Shown: in pieces, positions 8,890 to 19,700 of the stretch
Layout of the letters: each line of letters begins with the position of its first letter
Position numbering within the stretch: the first letter of the stretch is position 1
Assembly: GCF_025195095.1 (NCBI RefSeq)
Contig: NZ_JANAVZ010000001.1
Coordinates: 310,001 to 374,000 of the forward strand
DNA: 64,000 nucleotides
Source of the DNA: Paracoccus maritimus
Lineage (GTDB): Bacteria > Pseudomonadota > Alphaproteobacteria > Rhodobacterales > Rhodobacteraceae
Direction of reading: 5' to 3'
The notes under the pieces: generated by a model
What the model saw: the letters and a program-made list of their open reading frames with translations, nothing else
Databases searched by the model: none
What the model was told of the DNA's origin: nothing
Made by a program: the position numbers and the translations under genes

Positions 8890-11800
8890 GTGCGCGGACA
8901 GGACATGCTATCCCATCGCCTCGTGGTCACCTACGGGACCACGGAAACAAGTTGGCTTTCGAATGTCACCGATCTGGCGGTCGCCCGCATCGGGGGACAG
9001 TGGATGCTGTTCAGCACCACCCATGTCGGCGGTGGCGTGGCCAGCTTCGCGATCGGTGGCGCCGAAACCGGGCTGCATCTGGTTCAGGGGTTGGGGTTCC
9101 CGCAGGGTTTCACATATCAGGGCGATCCGGAACTGGCGATTCTCGACCTGCCGGACGGCAGTTTCCTGCATCTTGGCCAGCTTGGCGGGGCGGCCGATCT
9201 GGGAATTCCGGTGGACGGGGTTGGCAACCTGTCGGGCTTTGACGGGCTGTTTCCGTCCGGGCAGCTTGGCGACCGGGTCACGGCGCTGGGGCATTTTTCC
9301 AGTGCGGCGGGGGATTTCATCTATTCGGGACATGCGGGCGACCTGACTCTGAAGGTTCAGCGCGTGCTGCCCGATGGCAGCCTGCAGACCCGCTCGACCC
9401 TGCAACTGCCCGCCAGCGATGCGATCCCCGGCGCCGGACTTGACCAGATTCTGGACGTGACGGTCGGCAACCAGCGGCTGCTGGTAGCGATTTCGTCGGG
9501 CGGGAATTTCATCTCGACCCACCGGATCGGCGAGGACGGCGTGCTGGGCGCGGGGGCGATGCATGTCGCGGCACAGGGAATGGGATACGACATTCCCGCC
9601 CATGTCGGTACGCTGCAGTTCGCCGGCAAGACCTACCTGGTCGTCGGGGCGTCGTCCTCGTCCTCGCTGTCGGTCTTTCGGCTTGGCGCGGATGGCAGCC
9701 TGACCGCGACCGATTACATCATCGACGAACTGACGACCCGCTTTCAGAATATCACCGGGCTGGCGACCGTTGTCGTCGATGGGCGCGGCTACGTCATCGC
9801 GGCGGGGGCCGACGACGGGGTCAGCGTCTTCACGCTGCTGCCTGACGGCCGGCTACTGTTCCTGCAATCCATTGCCGACAGCAATGGCATGACGCTGTCC
9901 GATGTCAGCGCCATCGCCGCGCAGGTGATCGACGGCAAGATCGCATTGTTCGTCGCCAGCCAGTCCGAAACGGGGGTGACGCAACTGGTTCTGGATCCCG
10001 GTGACGTTGGCCAGACCGCGTTTGCGGGGCAGGGAACGGTGTCGGGCGGCGCCGGCGACGACATGCTGGTGGCGCAGGCCGGCACCACCCGGCTGGAAGG
10101 CGGGGCGGGCGACGACATTCTGGTGACGGCCAGCAAGGATATCATGCTTGTCGGCGGCGAGGGCGCCGATACTTTCGTTGTCACCCGCTTCGACGGGCGG
10201 GTGATCGTGCATGATTTCGAACTTGGTGCCGACCGGCTGGACCTATCGATGCTGGGGATGATCCGAAGCACCTGGCAGCTTGGCTTCCAGTCCTATGACT
10301 GGGGCATCCGCATCACCTATGGCAATTCGATCCTGGATGTCCGCAGCCGCGACCGCACGCCGCTGGAGGCTGCGGATTTCAGCAACGCGATGTTTCCCAT
10401 CGCGCATTACTGGCTGCCTGAACGCGACCCGGTGGATATCACGCCCGATGAGGCGCCGTCGGATATCGGCAGATGGCTGTTCGGCACCGCAGATGCCGAC
10501 CAGATGACGGGCGGCCAGGGCGGTGACTATATCGATGCCGGCGCGGGAAATGACACTGTTTCTGCCGGCGCGGGTGCCGACACCGTTCTTGGACAAGGCG
10601 GCGACGACGTGCTGCGCGGTGGTGACGGCGACGACCGGATCATCGGTGCCGCGGGCCGGGACACGCTGTTCGGCGACGCGGGTGACGATCATCTGGCCGG
10701 GGATTCAGGCAACGATCTTGCCTATGGCGGGATGGGCGCCGACACGCTGACCGGCGGCGCCGGTCAGGACAGCCTCTATGGCGGCGACGGCAACGACTGC
10801 ATCGATGGTGGCGATGGCGACGACACGCTGGTCGGCGATGCCGGTGACGACCAGTTGACGGATCTGGCGGGCCACAACCGCTTCGTCGCGGGCGATGGCG
10901 ACGACACGCTGAACGCGGGCGGCGGCTATGATCTGATGTATGGGGGCGGTGGCTGGGACGCGTTGTATGGCGGCTGGGGCAACGACACTCTGTACGGCGA
11001 TGCGGGCAATGATGCGCTTTGGGGGCAGGTCGGAAACGACGACCTCCATGGCGGAGAAGGCGCAGACCGGATCGCGGGTGGAAACGGAAACGACCGCATC
11101 TGGGGCGATGCCGGAAATGACACACTGGATGGCGAGGGCGGTAACGACACGCTGGATGGTGGCGACGGCAACGACCGGTTGGTTGATTCTTCGGGACATA
11201 ACCGGCTGATCGGCGGCGCGGGAAACGATACGCTGGTTGCGGGCAGCGGCTATGACGTGATGCATGGCGGCGATGGTCATGACCTGTTGGAGGGCGGCTG
11301 GGGCCGGGACACGATCAACGGCGATGCGGGCAATGACAGGCTGCTGGGGCAGTCCGACAACGACAGGCTTTCGGGCGGCGACGGCGACGACTCCCTGTGG
11401 GGTGGCAATGGCTATGACACGCTGTCGGGCGGGAACGGGAACGACATGCTGGAAGGCGATTCCGGCAATGACCTCATGGATGGCGGTGCTGGTGATGATC
11501 GGATCACCTCGATGCTGGGCCACAACCGGCTGATCGGCGGGACCGGAAACGACACGCTGATCTCGGGCCGCGGCTGGGACCGGCTTTTCGGGCAGGCCGG
11601 GAACGACCTGCTTTACGGCGGCTGGGGACGCGACACGCTGAAGGGCGACCGGGGCCACGACACCATCCACGGAGAGATGGACAACGATGCCATCTACGGC
11701 GGCAGCGGCAACGATCTGCTGTATGGAAATCTGGGCAACGATCTCTTGCGCGGGGATGGCGGGCAGGACAGGCTTTACGGCGATGCCGGGCGCGACAGCC

Positions 11801-12447
11801 TGTATGGCGGCGATGGCGATGACCAGATCCATGGCGGTGGGGATGATGACCGGTTGTGGGGCGATGATGGCAACGATCGCCTGGACGGAGGCTGGGGTCG
11901 GGATTCCCTCAGCGGCGGCGCTGGCCACGACTATCTGATCGGAGGCACGGGCGATGATCTGCTGCGCGGCGGGTGGGATGAGGATACGCTGGTCGGCGGC
12001 GATGGCGGTGACACGCTGGACGGCGGCAGCGACGATGATATCCTGATCGGCGGAAACGGTGACGATCTGATCTCGGGCGGGGACGGCGACGACCAGCTAC
12101 GCGGAGATGCAGGCAACGACACGCTCATCGGTGGTTCCGGGGCCGACCGGCTGATAGGTAATGCCGGTGCCGACGTCTTTCGCTACGATTCCCTCAGGGA
12201 CAGCGGGACGGGCCGGGACTCTGACCTAATTCTGGATTTCACGCCCGGACAGGATAGGCTGGATCTCAGCGCGCTGGACCTGCGGTATCGGGGCAACCGG
12301 GGCTTTTCGGATGACCATCAACTGCGCTGGTTTCATCGCGGTGATGAAACCCGGGTCATCGTGGATATCGATGGGGATGGGCGCGCCGACATGCAGATCC
12401 GGCTTGACGGGCACCTGACCCTGGATGGCGACGACTTCCTGCTTTAG
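8890..12447 (+). CDS. Large secreted RTX calcium-binding protein with N-terminal propeller-like region
   Basis: This 1185-residue protein is built mostly of GGxGxDxLx nonapeptides that bind calcium after export by a type I secretion system. Residues 1-375 look like a beta-propeller with repeated blades. A short RTX module with an ADTFVV...DLSML tail follows at about 386-460. The main array of roughly 60 nonapeptides runs from about 532 to 1095, and the C-terminus ends in a serralysin-type module with [11 protein letters not shown] and [13 protein letters not shown], the usual secretion end. There is no Sec signal. No protease or lipase motif is visible, so the activity is unknown. Starts at GTG 8890 or ATG 8905 are both possible. 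No ABC exporter or membrane-fusion gene is adjacent. Confidence 0.88.
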   Translation: MRGQDMLSHRLVVTYGTTETSWLSNVTDLAVARIGGQWMLFSTTHVGGGVASFAIGGAETGLHLVQGLGFPQGFTYQGDPELAILDLPDGSFLHLGQLGGAADLGIPVDGVGNLSGFDGLFPSGQLGDRVTALGHFSSAAGDFIYSGHAGDLTLKVQRVLPDGSLQTRSTLQLPASDAIPGAGLDQILDVTVGNQRLLVAISSGGNFISTHRIGEDGVLGAGAMHVAAQGMGYDIPAHVGTLQFAGKTYLVVGASSSSSLSVFRLGADGSLTATDYIIDELTTRFQNITGLATVVVDGRGYVIAAGADDGVSVFTLLPDGRLLFLQSIADSNGMTLSDVSAIAAQVIDGKIALFVASQSETGVTQLVLDPGDVGQTAFAGQGTVSGGAGDDMLVAQAGTTRLEGGAGDDILVTASKDIMLVGGEGADTFVVTRFDGRVIVHDFELGADRLDLSMLGMIRSTWQLGFQSYDWGIRITYGNSILDVRSRDRTPLEAADFSNAMFPIAHYWLPERDPVDITPDEAPSDIGRWLFGTADADQMTGGQGGDYIDAGAGNDTVSAGAGADTVLGQGGDDVLRGGDGDDRIIGAAGRDTLFGDAGDDHLAGDSGNDLAYGGMGADTLTGGAGQDSLYGGDGNDCIDGGDGDDTLVGDAGDDQLTDLAGHNRFVAGDGDDTLNAGGGYDLMYGGGGWDALYGGWGNDTLYGDAGNDALWGQVGNDDLHGGEGADRIAGGNGNDRIWGDAGNDTLDGEGGNDTLDGGDGNDRLVDSSGHNRLIGGAGNDTLVAGSGYDVMHGGDGHDLLEGGWGRDTINGDAGNDRLLGQSDNDRLSGGDGDDSLWGGNGYDTLSGGNGNDMLEGDSGNDLMDGGAGDDRITSMLGHNRLIGGTGNDTLISGRGWDRLFGQAGNDLLYGGWGRDTLKGDRGHDTIHGEMDNDAIYGGSGNDLLYGNLGNDLLRGDGGQDRLYGDAGRDSLYGGDGDDQIHGGGDDDRLWGDDGNDRLDGGWGRDSLSGGAGHDYLIGGTGDDLLRGGWDEDTLVGGDGGDTLDGGSDDDILIGGNGDDLISGGDGDDQLRGDAGNDTLIGGSGADRLIGNAGADVFRYDSLRDSGTGRDSDLILDFTPGQDRLDLSALDLRYRGNRGFSDDHQLRWFHRGDETRVIVDIDGDGRADMQIRLDGHLTLDGDDFLL
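10870..11841 (+). repeat. Three tandem 324-bp super-repeats inside the RTX array
   Basis: The segment consists of three units of 108 codons each, beginning with a GHNR motif at 10870, 11194 and 11518. Each unit equals exactly twelve RTX nonapeptides, and each carries a GGWGxDT element at the same offset (about 10972, 11296 and 11620). The units are diverged in sequence, so the duplication is not recent. Confidence 0.8.
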
Positions 12448-13562
12448 CCGCGCGTGCCGTCCAGTCGCATCGCCGCCCATCTGGCCGCGTCGGCCACCGC
12501 GCCGTCTGCGTCTTCGGTCAGGGCCTGGGCGACCGGTCTCAGACTGGGCGCGCCGGAATTGCCGATCGCGTACAGCACGTTGCGCACCAGCCGGTCGCGG
12601 CCGATGCGCTTGATCGGACTGCCCGAGAATCGCGTACGGAACCCCGCATCGTCCAACGCGGCCAGTTCGGCCAGCGGCGGGGCGCCGACAAGGCCGCGAT
12701 AGCGCATCTCGGCACCTTCGCGCGCGAACTTGTTCCACGGGCAGACCGCCAGACAGTCGTCGCAGCCATAGATCCGGTTGCCCATAAGCGGCCGCAGTTC
12801 CGGATCGACCGGGCCCTTGTGTTCGATCGTCAGATAGGAGATGCAGCGCCGCGCATCCAGCTGGAACGGGGCGGGAAAAGCGTCGGTCGGACAGATGTCC
12901 AGACAGGCCCGACAACTGCCGCAATGCTCGCCCTCGGGCGCGTCCTCGGGCAGGTCCAGCGTCGTGAAGATCGCCCCCAGAAAGAACCAGCTTCCCAGGT
13001 CGCGGGCCAGCAGGTTGGTATGCTTGCCCTGCCAGCCCAGCCCGGCGGCCTGTGCCAGTGGCTTTTCCATGACCGGGGCGGTGTCCACGAAGACCTTGAT
13101 TTCATGACCCCGCACCTGTTCCAGCAACCAGCGCCCCAGCCGCTTCAGCCGCTTCTTGACCAGGTCGTGATAATCGCGCCCCTGGGCATAGACGCTGATC
13201 GCGGCCCGGTCGCGCGCCTCCAGCACCGCCATCGGATCGTGGTCGGGGGTGTAAAGATCGGCCAGCATGATCACCGCGCGGGCTTCGGGCCACAGCGCCG
13301 AGGGATCGCCGCGCCAATGGCTGCGTTCGGCCATCCAGCCCATCTGCCCATGCCGTCCGGCGCGCAGGAACGATTGCAGCCGCCCGGCGATCTCGGGCAC
13401 GGCGTCGGGGCGGGCAATGCGCATCTTGGCGAATCCGATCGCCTCGGCCTCGGCGGTCAGCGCGCCTTTCAGCTTCTCGTTTGCCGAAATACCCAGGTGG
13501 GGATCGCCGTCAGGCGATGGGGGGCGGCGCCCCCCATCCTTATCCGAAGTCAAGTTCGGCAT
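12444..13562 (-). CDS. queG: Epoxyqueuosine reductase
   Basis: QueG reduces epoxyqueuosine to queuosine in the tRNA wobble position, using a corrinoid and two [4Fe-4S] clusters. Two ferredoxin-like motifs are present, [12 protein letters not shown] and CDDCLAVCP, and a HEAT-like C-terminal tail ends the protein. The ATG at 13562 gives 372 residues but lies inside the 3' end of the transferase gene, and the first 25 or so codons read through a perfect hairpin. Homologues usually start near the [15 protein letters not shown] segment, where only non-ATG codons such as ATT (13490) or CTG (13472) exist. The true start is therefore unsettled. It ends overlapping the RTX stop by 4 bp. Confidence 0.9.
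   Translation of the reverse strand: MPNLTSDKDGGRRPPSPDGDPHLGISANEKLKGALTAEAEAIGFAKMRIARPDAVPEIAGRLQSFLRAGRHGQMGWMAERSHWRGDPSALWPEARAVIMLADLYTPDHDPMAVLEARDRAAISVYAQGRDYHDLVKKRLKRLGRWLLEQVRGHEIKVFVDTAPVMEKPLAQAAGLGWQGKHTNLLARDLGSWFFLGAIFTTLDLPEDAPEGEHCGSCRACLDICPTDAFPAPFQLDARRCISYLTIEHKGPVDPELRPLMGNRIYGCDDCLAVCPWNKFAREGAEMRYRGLVGAPPLAELAALDDAGFRTRFSGSPIKRIGRDRLVRNVLYAIGNSGAPSLRPVAQALTEDADGAVADAARWAAMRLDGTRG
13517..13537 (-). terminator. GC-rich hairpin after the glutathione transferase gene
   Basis: A perfect inverted repeat with 9-bp arms (ATGGGGGGC/GCCCCCCAT) and a 3-nt loop lies 2 bp past the transferase stop. A second hairpin (ATCGCC/GGCGAT, 13503-13518) abuts it. No U-tract follows, so it may be a Rhodobacterales-type terminator or a processing site. 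It lies inside the longest possible queG frame. Confidence 0.5.
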
Positions 13563-14226
13563 AATGCGGGGCCGGGTGGATGCCCGGCACCTGATCGGCC
13601 AGCACGCCGCGAAAGGCGGGGCGTGACTTGATCGTGGCATACCAGTCGCGCACCGCGTCCGACCGGTCCCAGTCCACGTCCGAGATATAGTCCAGGCAGG
13701 AAAAATGCGCGGCGGCGGTGAAATCGGCCAGCGACAGGCTGTTTCCGGCAAGCCAGCGGCGTTCCTCCAGCAGCGTGGTCAGATAGTCGATATGTTCCTT
13801 GATGGCGCGCAGGCCGTCCTTGACCGCCCGGCTGTCGGGATAGCCGGACCGCATGACCTTTTTCCAGACCCGCTCGGTCATGATCGGCAAGGTCACCTCG
13901 GCGTTGAACTTGTCGTCGAACCACGCGCACAACCGGCGCACCTCGTGACGTTCCAGCGGCTGGCGCGGCATCAGGGCAGGCTCGGGCACGGCCTCGTCCA
14001 GATATTCGATGATTGCCTGGCTTTCGGCCAGCATGTTGCCGCGATGGCGCAGCACCGGCAGCTTTCCGGCGGGATTGCGGCGTTTCAGATCGGGCGGATT
14101 TTCCCAGTATTTCTCTTCGACCAGTTCGACCTCGATCTTCTTCTCGGCCAGAACCAGCCGCACCTTGCGGCAAAACGGCGACAGCATGGAATGGTAAAGT
14201 CGCGTGGTCTGCGTATTGTTGTTCAT
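13540..14226 (-). CDS. Glutathione S-transferase family protein
   Basis: This 228-residue GST has an N-terminal thioredoxin-like domain with the entry motif [14 protein letters not shown] and the glutathione-contact block NPAGKLPVL followed by [11 protein letters not shown]. An all-helical C-terminal domain contains [15 protein letters not shown], the conserved folding motif. It conjugates glutathione to electrophiles or acts as a peroxidase; the substrate is unknown. The ATG at 14226 was chosen as the first in-frame start after the mtgA gap. It lies downstream of mtgA on the same strand with a gap of 79 bp. Confidence 0.9.
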   Translation of the reverse strand: MNNNTQTTRLYHSMLSPFCRKVRLVLAEKKIEVELVEEKYWENPPDLKRRNPAGKLPVLRHRGNMLAESQAIIEYLDEAVPEPALMPRQPLERHEVRRLCAWFDDKFNAEVTLPIMTERVWKKVMRSGYPDSRAVKDGLRAIKEHIDYLTTLLEERRWLAGNSLSLADFTAAAHFSCLDYISDVDWDRSDAVRDWYATIKSRPAFRGVLADQVPGIHPAPHYAELDFG

Positions 14227-14305
14227 CGACTGCTCGAGACCCCCTTCATTCGCAACGGCGCCTTGATAAGGCCGGGGGGGCGGCGTTTCAACCGGAACGC
14301 GCGCC

Positions 14306-15040
14306 TCACAGGCAGTCCGCGCGGCCATCCCGCGCAATCGTCGCCGCGCCGTCGGCGATCGACCGCGACCGGGCCGAGGCGCGGGTTGCGCTGCGCGATT
14401 TCGGCGCCGGCAGGACGGCGGCCAGTCGCGCGGCCTGCACCGGCGTCAGTTCCGCGGGCGTGACGCCGTAATAGGCGCGTGCCGCGGCGCCCACGCCAAA
14501 GATGCCCGGCCCGAATTCGGCCACGTTCAGATAGACCTCAAGGATCCGCCGCTTGGACCAAAGCGCCTCGATCATCGGGGTATAGACCGTCTCCAGCAGC
14601 TTGCGCGGCCAGCTTCTGCCCTGCCACAGGAACACGTTCTTGGCCGTCTGCTGGGTGATCGTCGATGCGCCCCGACTGGATCCCGACGCGACGACCTTGC
14701 GGATCTCGGTCATGTCGAAGCCCCAATGCAGGCAGAAATTCGCATCCTCGGCCGCGACCACCGCGCGCCGCATGGCCGGCGAGATCTCGTCAATCCGGGC
14801 CCAGTCCCGCGGCTGGATCCGATGGTTGCGCGCTTCGGACACGATGGTCCAGGTCGTCGGCGGGTTGATCAGCGCATAGACGCCGACCAGCACCGCCATC
14901 AGCAACAGGACGCGCAGGACGAACCAGCGCAGCCAGATCAGCATGCGACGCAACGGCCGCCAGCGTTTCGCGGCGGACGTCTTGCCCTTTTCGGGTGGCG
15001 CCTCGGCGAGCGGAGGGCGGAACAGCGCACGCAGGATCAT
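14306..15040 (-). CDS. mtgA: Monofunctional biosynthetic peptidoglycan transglycosylase
   Basis: This 244-residue GT51 enzyme polymerises lipid II into glycan strands at the outer face of the inner membrane. A single N-terminal membrane anchor spans about residues 36-58. Catalytic motifs are all present: EDANFCLHWGFD with Glu98, GASTITQQTAKNVFLW, and RRILEVYLNVAEFG. There is no transpeptidase domain, which distinguishes it from class A penicillin-binding proteins. The gene upstream on the same strand, a DUF1269 protein, is separated by 53 bp. Confidence 0.93.
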   Translation of the reverse strand: MILRALFRPPLAEAPPEKGKTSAAKRWRPLRRMLIWLRWFVLRVLLLMAVLVGVYALINPPTTWTIVSEARNHRIQPRDWARIDEISPAMRRAVVAAEDANFCLHWGFDMTEIRKVVASGSSRGASTITQQTAKNVFLWQGRSWPRKLLETVYTPMIEALWSKRRILEVYLNVAEFGPGIFGVGAAARAYYGVTPAELTPVQAARLAAVLPAPKSRSATRASARSRSIADGAATIARDGRADCL

Positions 15041-15093
15041 GGACAGGGCTTTGTCACGCGCCCTGCCGCCCCGTCAAGTCGCCGCCGCCGCGA

Positions 15094-15612
15094 TCAGGAC
15101 GCGTCGGGCACGGCAGGCGGGTTCTGTCCCGACAGCGCCTCGCGCAGCTTTTCCTCGTCGGCCTTTGACAGCGATGTCTGCAGAACCCGGCCCTTGTGGT
15201 GAAAATGCTCCAGCCGGTCCAGCACCTTGTCGGCGGTCATCTTGCGCACCAGCACGAAAACGGCCGAGCCGCCCGGTTGCAGCGAATGGCCGACCTCGCG
15301 CATGAAATCATCGTTGATGCCGATATCGGTAAAGCGCCCGGCCAGCGCCCCGGCCCCCGCGCCCACCGCCGCCCCCAGAAGCGGGTTCAGGAACACCAGC
15401 CCGATCAACGAGCCCCAGAAACCACCGCCGACGGCGCCGGCCGCCGTCAGGTTGACCGCCTGATGCAGCTTGATGTCGTCCTCGCCCTCGCGGGTGACGA
15501 CGACGGCGTCTTCCATCTCGATCAGATAATCCTTCTGCATCTTGACCAGTTCGGCCCGCATCTCGAAACCGGTGGTTTCATCGTCGAAGGCGATGACGAT
15601 CAGTTCTGACAT
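15094..15612 (-). CDS. DUF1269 domain protein
   Basis: This 172-residue protein begins MSELIVIAFDDETTGFEMRA and matches DUF1269, a family with a ferredoxin-like N-terminal part and a central Gly/Ala-rich hydrophobic hairpin (AGAVGGGFWGSLIGLVFL, then GAAVGAGAGALAG). The hydrophobic part could insert into a membrane. The ATG at 15612 has GGAGAA six bases upstream. The family is often stress-induced in proteobacteria, and its function is unknown. Confidence 0.88.
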   Translation of the reverse strand: MSELIVIAFDDETTGFEMRAELVKMQKDYLIEMEDAVVVTREGEDDIKLHQAVNLTAAGAVGGGFWGSLIGLVFLNPLLGAAVGAGAGALAGRFTDIGINDDFMREVGHSLQPGGSAVFVLVRKMTADKVLDRLEHFHHKGRVLQTSLSKADEEKLREALSGQNPPAVPDAS

Positions 15613-15772
15613 GGCGATTCTCCGCTGCTGTTGCATGACAGTGCCGCCGAAACCAGACGCCAAGGCCGGGATTTGGTCAAGCACCGGCTGGACATGGGCG
15701 CACATCTCTGCGTGATCGACGGCCAGGCGGGGTTGCGGCACGGTGTCGCGCCGGGTCATAGAAGCGGCGGAT

Positions 15773-16114
15773 ATGGCACAACAATCTTCGGTCTCACGGA
15801 TGAAGTATCTGGCCGCGCTGACGCTGATCGCATCGCTTTTGTCGATGACCTTCGCGGCGGCTTCGCAGGCGCCGGCCCGGTCCGTGTGTTCGCCGCAGGT
15901 CCGCGCCGCGAACATGTGCCATGCAATCGCCCCGCCCGCTGCGCAGACCGGAACCGCAGACAAGTCCGGCCCATGCTGCGAGCTGTTTCCCGCCATGGAT
16001 CGGGCCGACATCCCCCGCGCTCGCGCCGCATCCGCCCTGATCGCCATCCTGCCGATGCGGGGCGCGCATGTTTGCGATGCGCCGTGGCGCCCGCCGCGCA
16101 CGGCATTCGGCTGA
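15773..16114 (+). CDS. Small Cys-rich secreted protein, unrecognised
   Basis: This possible 113-residue protein carries a clear signal peptide, MKYLAALTLIASLLSMTFAAA, beginning at an internal ATG (15800). The mature part has five cysteines, including a CC pair. I do not recognise a family. Starts at GTG 15743, ATG 15773 or ATG 15800 are possible, and none has a strong ribosome-binding site. It precedes doxX-like DNA by 78 bp on the same strand. The signal peptide and conserved-looking cysteines favour a real gene, but codon evidence is limited. Confidence 0.5.
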   Translation: MAQQSSVSRMKYLAALTLIASLLSMTFAAASQAPARSVCSPQVRAANMCHAIAPPAAQTGTADKSGPCCELFPAMDRADIPRARAASALIAILPMRGAHVCDAPWRPPRTAFG

Positions 16115-16192
16115 GCTTCCCGCGACCGGCATGGGGCCGGTTGCCGTCCGACACACGGCGCCGCGACGCGCGCGCCATTCCCGAGGATAAAC

Positions 16193-16645
16193 ATGACGAC
16201 TGACACAACCACACAGACCCGCGGCCTGATCGTGCCGCAACTGAAGCCCCTCTATGCCCTGCTGTCGCCGATCAGCGTGACCTATATGCGGGTCATCGCG
16301 GGGATCGCCTTCATGGTGCATGGGCTGCCCAAGATCAGCAATCCGATGGGCGCGACCGGCATGGTCGAAAGCATCGGCTTTCATCCCGGCTGGCTGTGGT
16401 CGCCAGCACTGGCGGGCACCGAATTCATCGGTGGTCTGCTGCTGGTGCTGGGTCTGCTGACCCGCCCGGCGGCGCTGGCCACCTCGATCGTGCTGCTGGT
16501 GACGGTCTATTTCCACTGGATCATGAAGGCCGAGGGCTATCCCGGATCGGAACTGTCGCTGATCTGGCTGGGGATCACACTGTATTTCGTGGCCCATGGC
16601 GGCGGCCGCTGGTCGCTGGACCGCCTGATCGGCCGCCAGTTCTGA
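16193..16645 (+). CDS. DoxX family membrane protein
   Basis: This 150-residue protein has four transmembrane helices and matches the DoxX family, with RVIAGIAFMVHGLPKI in the first helix and GTEFIGGLLLVLGLLTRPAA in the second and third. DoxX-like proteins are quinone-linked or redox-associated membrane proteins in several bacteria; the exact role here is unknown. The ATG at 16193 has GAGGATAA upstream. It is convergent with gltB, and a shared hairpin lies between them. Confidence 0.88.
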   Translation: MTTDTTTQTRGLIVPQLKPLYALLSPISVTYMRVIAGIAFMVHGLPKISNPMGATGMVESIGFHPGWLWSPALAGTEFIGGLLLVLGLLTRPAALATSIVLLVTVYFHWIMKAEGYPGSELSLIWLGITLYFVAHGGGRWSLDRLIGRQF

Positions 16646-16662
16646 CAACCGTATAACGAAAA

Positions 16663-16688
16663 GGACGCGGCCCGCAGGGGCCGCGTCC
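16663..16688 (-). terminator. Intrinsic terminator of the glt operon
   Basis: A 10-bp perfect stem (GGACGCGGCC/GGCCGCGTCC) with a 6-nt loop lies 30 bp past the gltB stop. On the minus strand it is followed by TTTTCG, giving a short U-tract. It could also stop doxX transcription on the plus strand, though the U-tract favours the gltB side. Confidence 0.75.
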
Positions 16689-16717
16689 CATTGCATCCCT
16701 GTGCGCTGGGTCCGCGC

Positions 16718-19700
16718 CTATTCGGCCGGCACCGCGCTGGGGGTGTCGACCGCCTCGATCGGATGCGGCAGATGGGCCAGCATCTCCTTGGGGCAGACCT
16801 GCAGGAAGTTGCCCTTCTCGCGGTCCCAGTTCTGCAGGATCGTCTCGGCCTTCTTGGACATGGTCTGCACCTGATGGCGTTCGATCAGGTCGTGCAGTTC
16901 GCTCTCCCAGTGATCCTGCGTGACCGGGCACATGACCAGCGTTTCCGCGTTGATATAGTCGCGCGCCACGCCCTCGGGATCGTACAGATAGGCCATGCCG
17001 CCGGTCATCCCGGCCCCGAAATTGGTCCCGATCCGGCCCAGGATTACCGCAACGCCGCCGGTCATGTATTCGCAACCATTGGTGCCACAGCCCTCGATCA
17101 CCACCTTCGCGCCGGAATTGCGGACCGCGAAGCGTTCGCCCGCACGCCCTGCGGCGAACAACTGGCCGCCGGTCGCGCCGTACAGGACCGTGTTGCCGAT
17201 GATCGTGTTGTCCTCGGCGACAAGCGGGCTGGCCATCGGCGGGCGCACGACGATGGTGCCGCCCGACAGACCCTTGCCCACATAGTCGTTGGCATCGCCC
17301 GATACCTCGATCTTCAGCCCGGGCGCGGCATAGGCCCCCAGCGACTGCCCGGCGCTGCCGGTCAGGCGGACCGTCAGGTGATCAGGTTGCAGGTTGTTCC
17401 GCATCCCGAATTTCTGAACGATCATGCTGGATGTGCGGGTGCCGACCGTCCGCTGGGTGTTGCGCACCGCGTAGGACAGCTGCATCTTCTCGCCTTCCTC
17501 GAAGAAGCGGGCGGCGTCCTTGACGATTTCGGCGTCCAGCGTGTCCATCACGGCGTTGCGCGGCTTGGACCGGTCATAGACGATCTTTTCCGCGCCATCG
17601 ACGGTGATCAGCAGCGGGTTCAGGTCCAGATCGTCCAGATGCGCGGCGCCCCGGCTGACCTGGGTCAGCAGATCGGCGCGGCCGATCACCTCGTCCAGGC
17701 TGCGAGCGCCGATTCCGGCCAGGATCTCGCGCACCTCCTGGGCATAGAAGGTGATCAGGTTCACCACCTTGTCCGCCGATCCTGTGAACATCGCGCGCAG
17801 CTTTTCGTCCTGCGTGCAGACGCCGACCGGGCAGGTGTTCGACTGGCACTGACGAACCATGATGCAGCCCATGGCGATCAGGGCGGCGGTGCCGATGCCG
17901 TATTCCTCGGCACCCATCATCGCGGCCATGACGATGTCGCGTCCGGTGCGCAGACCGCCATCGGTGCGCAGCGTGACCCGCTCGCGCAGGCGGTTCATGG
18001 CCAGGACCTGGTGCGCCTCGGTCAGGCCCATTTCCCACGGCAGACCGGCAAACTTGACGCTGGTCGCGGGGGATGCGCCCGTGCCGCCATTGTGGCCCGA
18101 AATCAGGATCACGTCGGCCTTGGCCTTGGCCACGCCCGCCGCAATCGTGCCGACGCCGGACGATGCCACCAGCTTGACGGTGATCTTGGCGCGCGGGTTG
18201 ATCTGCTTCAGGTCATAGATCAGCTGCGCCAGATCCTCGATACTATAGATATCGTGATGCGGCGGGGGCGAGATCAGCGTCACGCCCGGCGTCGAGTGAC
18301 GCAGCCGCGCGATCAGCTTGGTGACCTTCATGCCGGGCAGCTGGCCGCCCTCGCCGGGCTTGGCACCTTGGGCGACCTTGATTTCCAGCTCCTCGCAGGC
18401 GTTCAGGTATTCGGCGGTGACGCCGAACCGGCCGCTGGCGACCTGCTTGATCTTTGCGCAGGGGTTGTCGCCGTTGGGCAGCGGGTGGCTGTGCGCCGGG
18501 TCTTCTCCGCCCTCGCCGCTGTCCGATTTCGCGCCGATCCGGTTCATCGCGATGTTCAGCGTCATATGCGCCTCGGGCGACAGCGCACCCAGGGACATGC
18601 CCGGCGTCACAAAGCGCTTGCGGATCGAGGTGATCGATTCGACTTCCTCGATCGGCACCGGTTTGCCAAGCGGCTTGATGTCCAGCAGGTCGCGGATATG
18701 GATCGGCGGGTTGGCCCGCATCGTGGCGCTGAACTGCTTCCAGATGTCATAGCTGGCCTTTTCGCAGGCCATCTGCAGCATCTTCATCGTGTTGGCTTCC
18801 CAGGCGTGTTTCTCGCCCGAACGGCGCAGCTTGTAGAAGCCGCCGACCGGCAGCAATTCTACATTGTCGGCATGCCACGCCTTCTGGTGCAGCGCCTCAA
18901 GCTTGGATTGCAGCCCGTGCAGCCCGATCCCCGAGATGCGCGAATGCATGCCGGGGAAATATTCGGCGACCATCGCGCGGCTCAGACCGACCGCCTCGAA
19001 GTTCAGCCCGCCCCGATAGGACGACAGGACCGAGATGCCCATCTTGGCCATGATCTTCAGCAGACCGGCGTCCACCGCGTCGCGATAGCGGCGCATATTG
19101 TCGATCAGGCTGCCTTCCAGCAGGCCCCGGTCGATCCGGTCCTGAATGGAATCCTGCGCCAGATAGGGGTTCACCGTGGTCGCACCGCTGCCGATCAGCA
19201 CCGCGAAGTAATGCGGGTCGATGCATTCGGCGGCGCGCACATTGATCGAACAGAAGGTGCGCAGCCCCTTGCGGGTCAGCCAGGAATGCACCGCGCTGGT
19301 CGCAAGGATCATCGGCATCGCGATCCTGTCGCGACTCTGATGTTCATCCGTCAGCACCAGATGCCCCGCCCCCGACCGCACCGCGTCCTCGGCCTCGGCG
19401 CGGATCCGGGCCAGCCCCTCGGCCAGCGCGTCCTGACCCGCATTGTCGGGGAAAGTGCAGTCGATATAGGTCACCGCGTCGCCGAACATCCGGCACATCT
19501 CGGCATATTCGCCATTCGCGATGAACGGGCTTTCCAGGATCAGGATTTCCGTCTGCGCACTGGATTCGTCCAGCACGTTCTTGAGGTTGCCGAACCGCGT
19601 CTTCAGCGACATGACGCGGGTTTCGCGCAGGCTGTCGATGGGCGGGTTGGTGACCTGGCTGAAATTCTGCCGGAAGAAATGGCTCAGCGGGCGATACTGG

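Noticed and set aside
10500..12150. Repetitive DNA that might suggest a CRISPR array
   Set aside because: The repeats are 27-bp RTX codons in one long reading frame, with no conserved repeat-spacer pattern.
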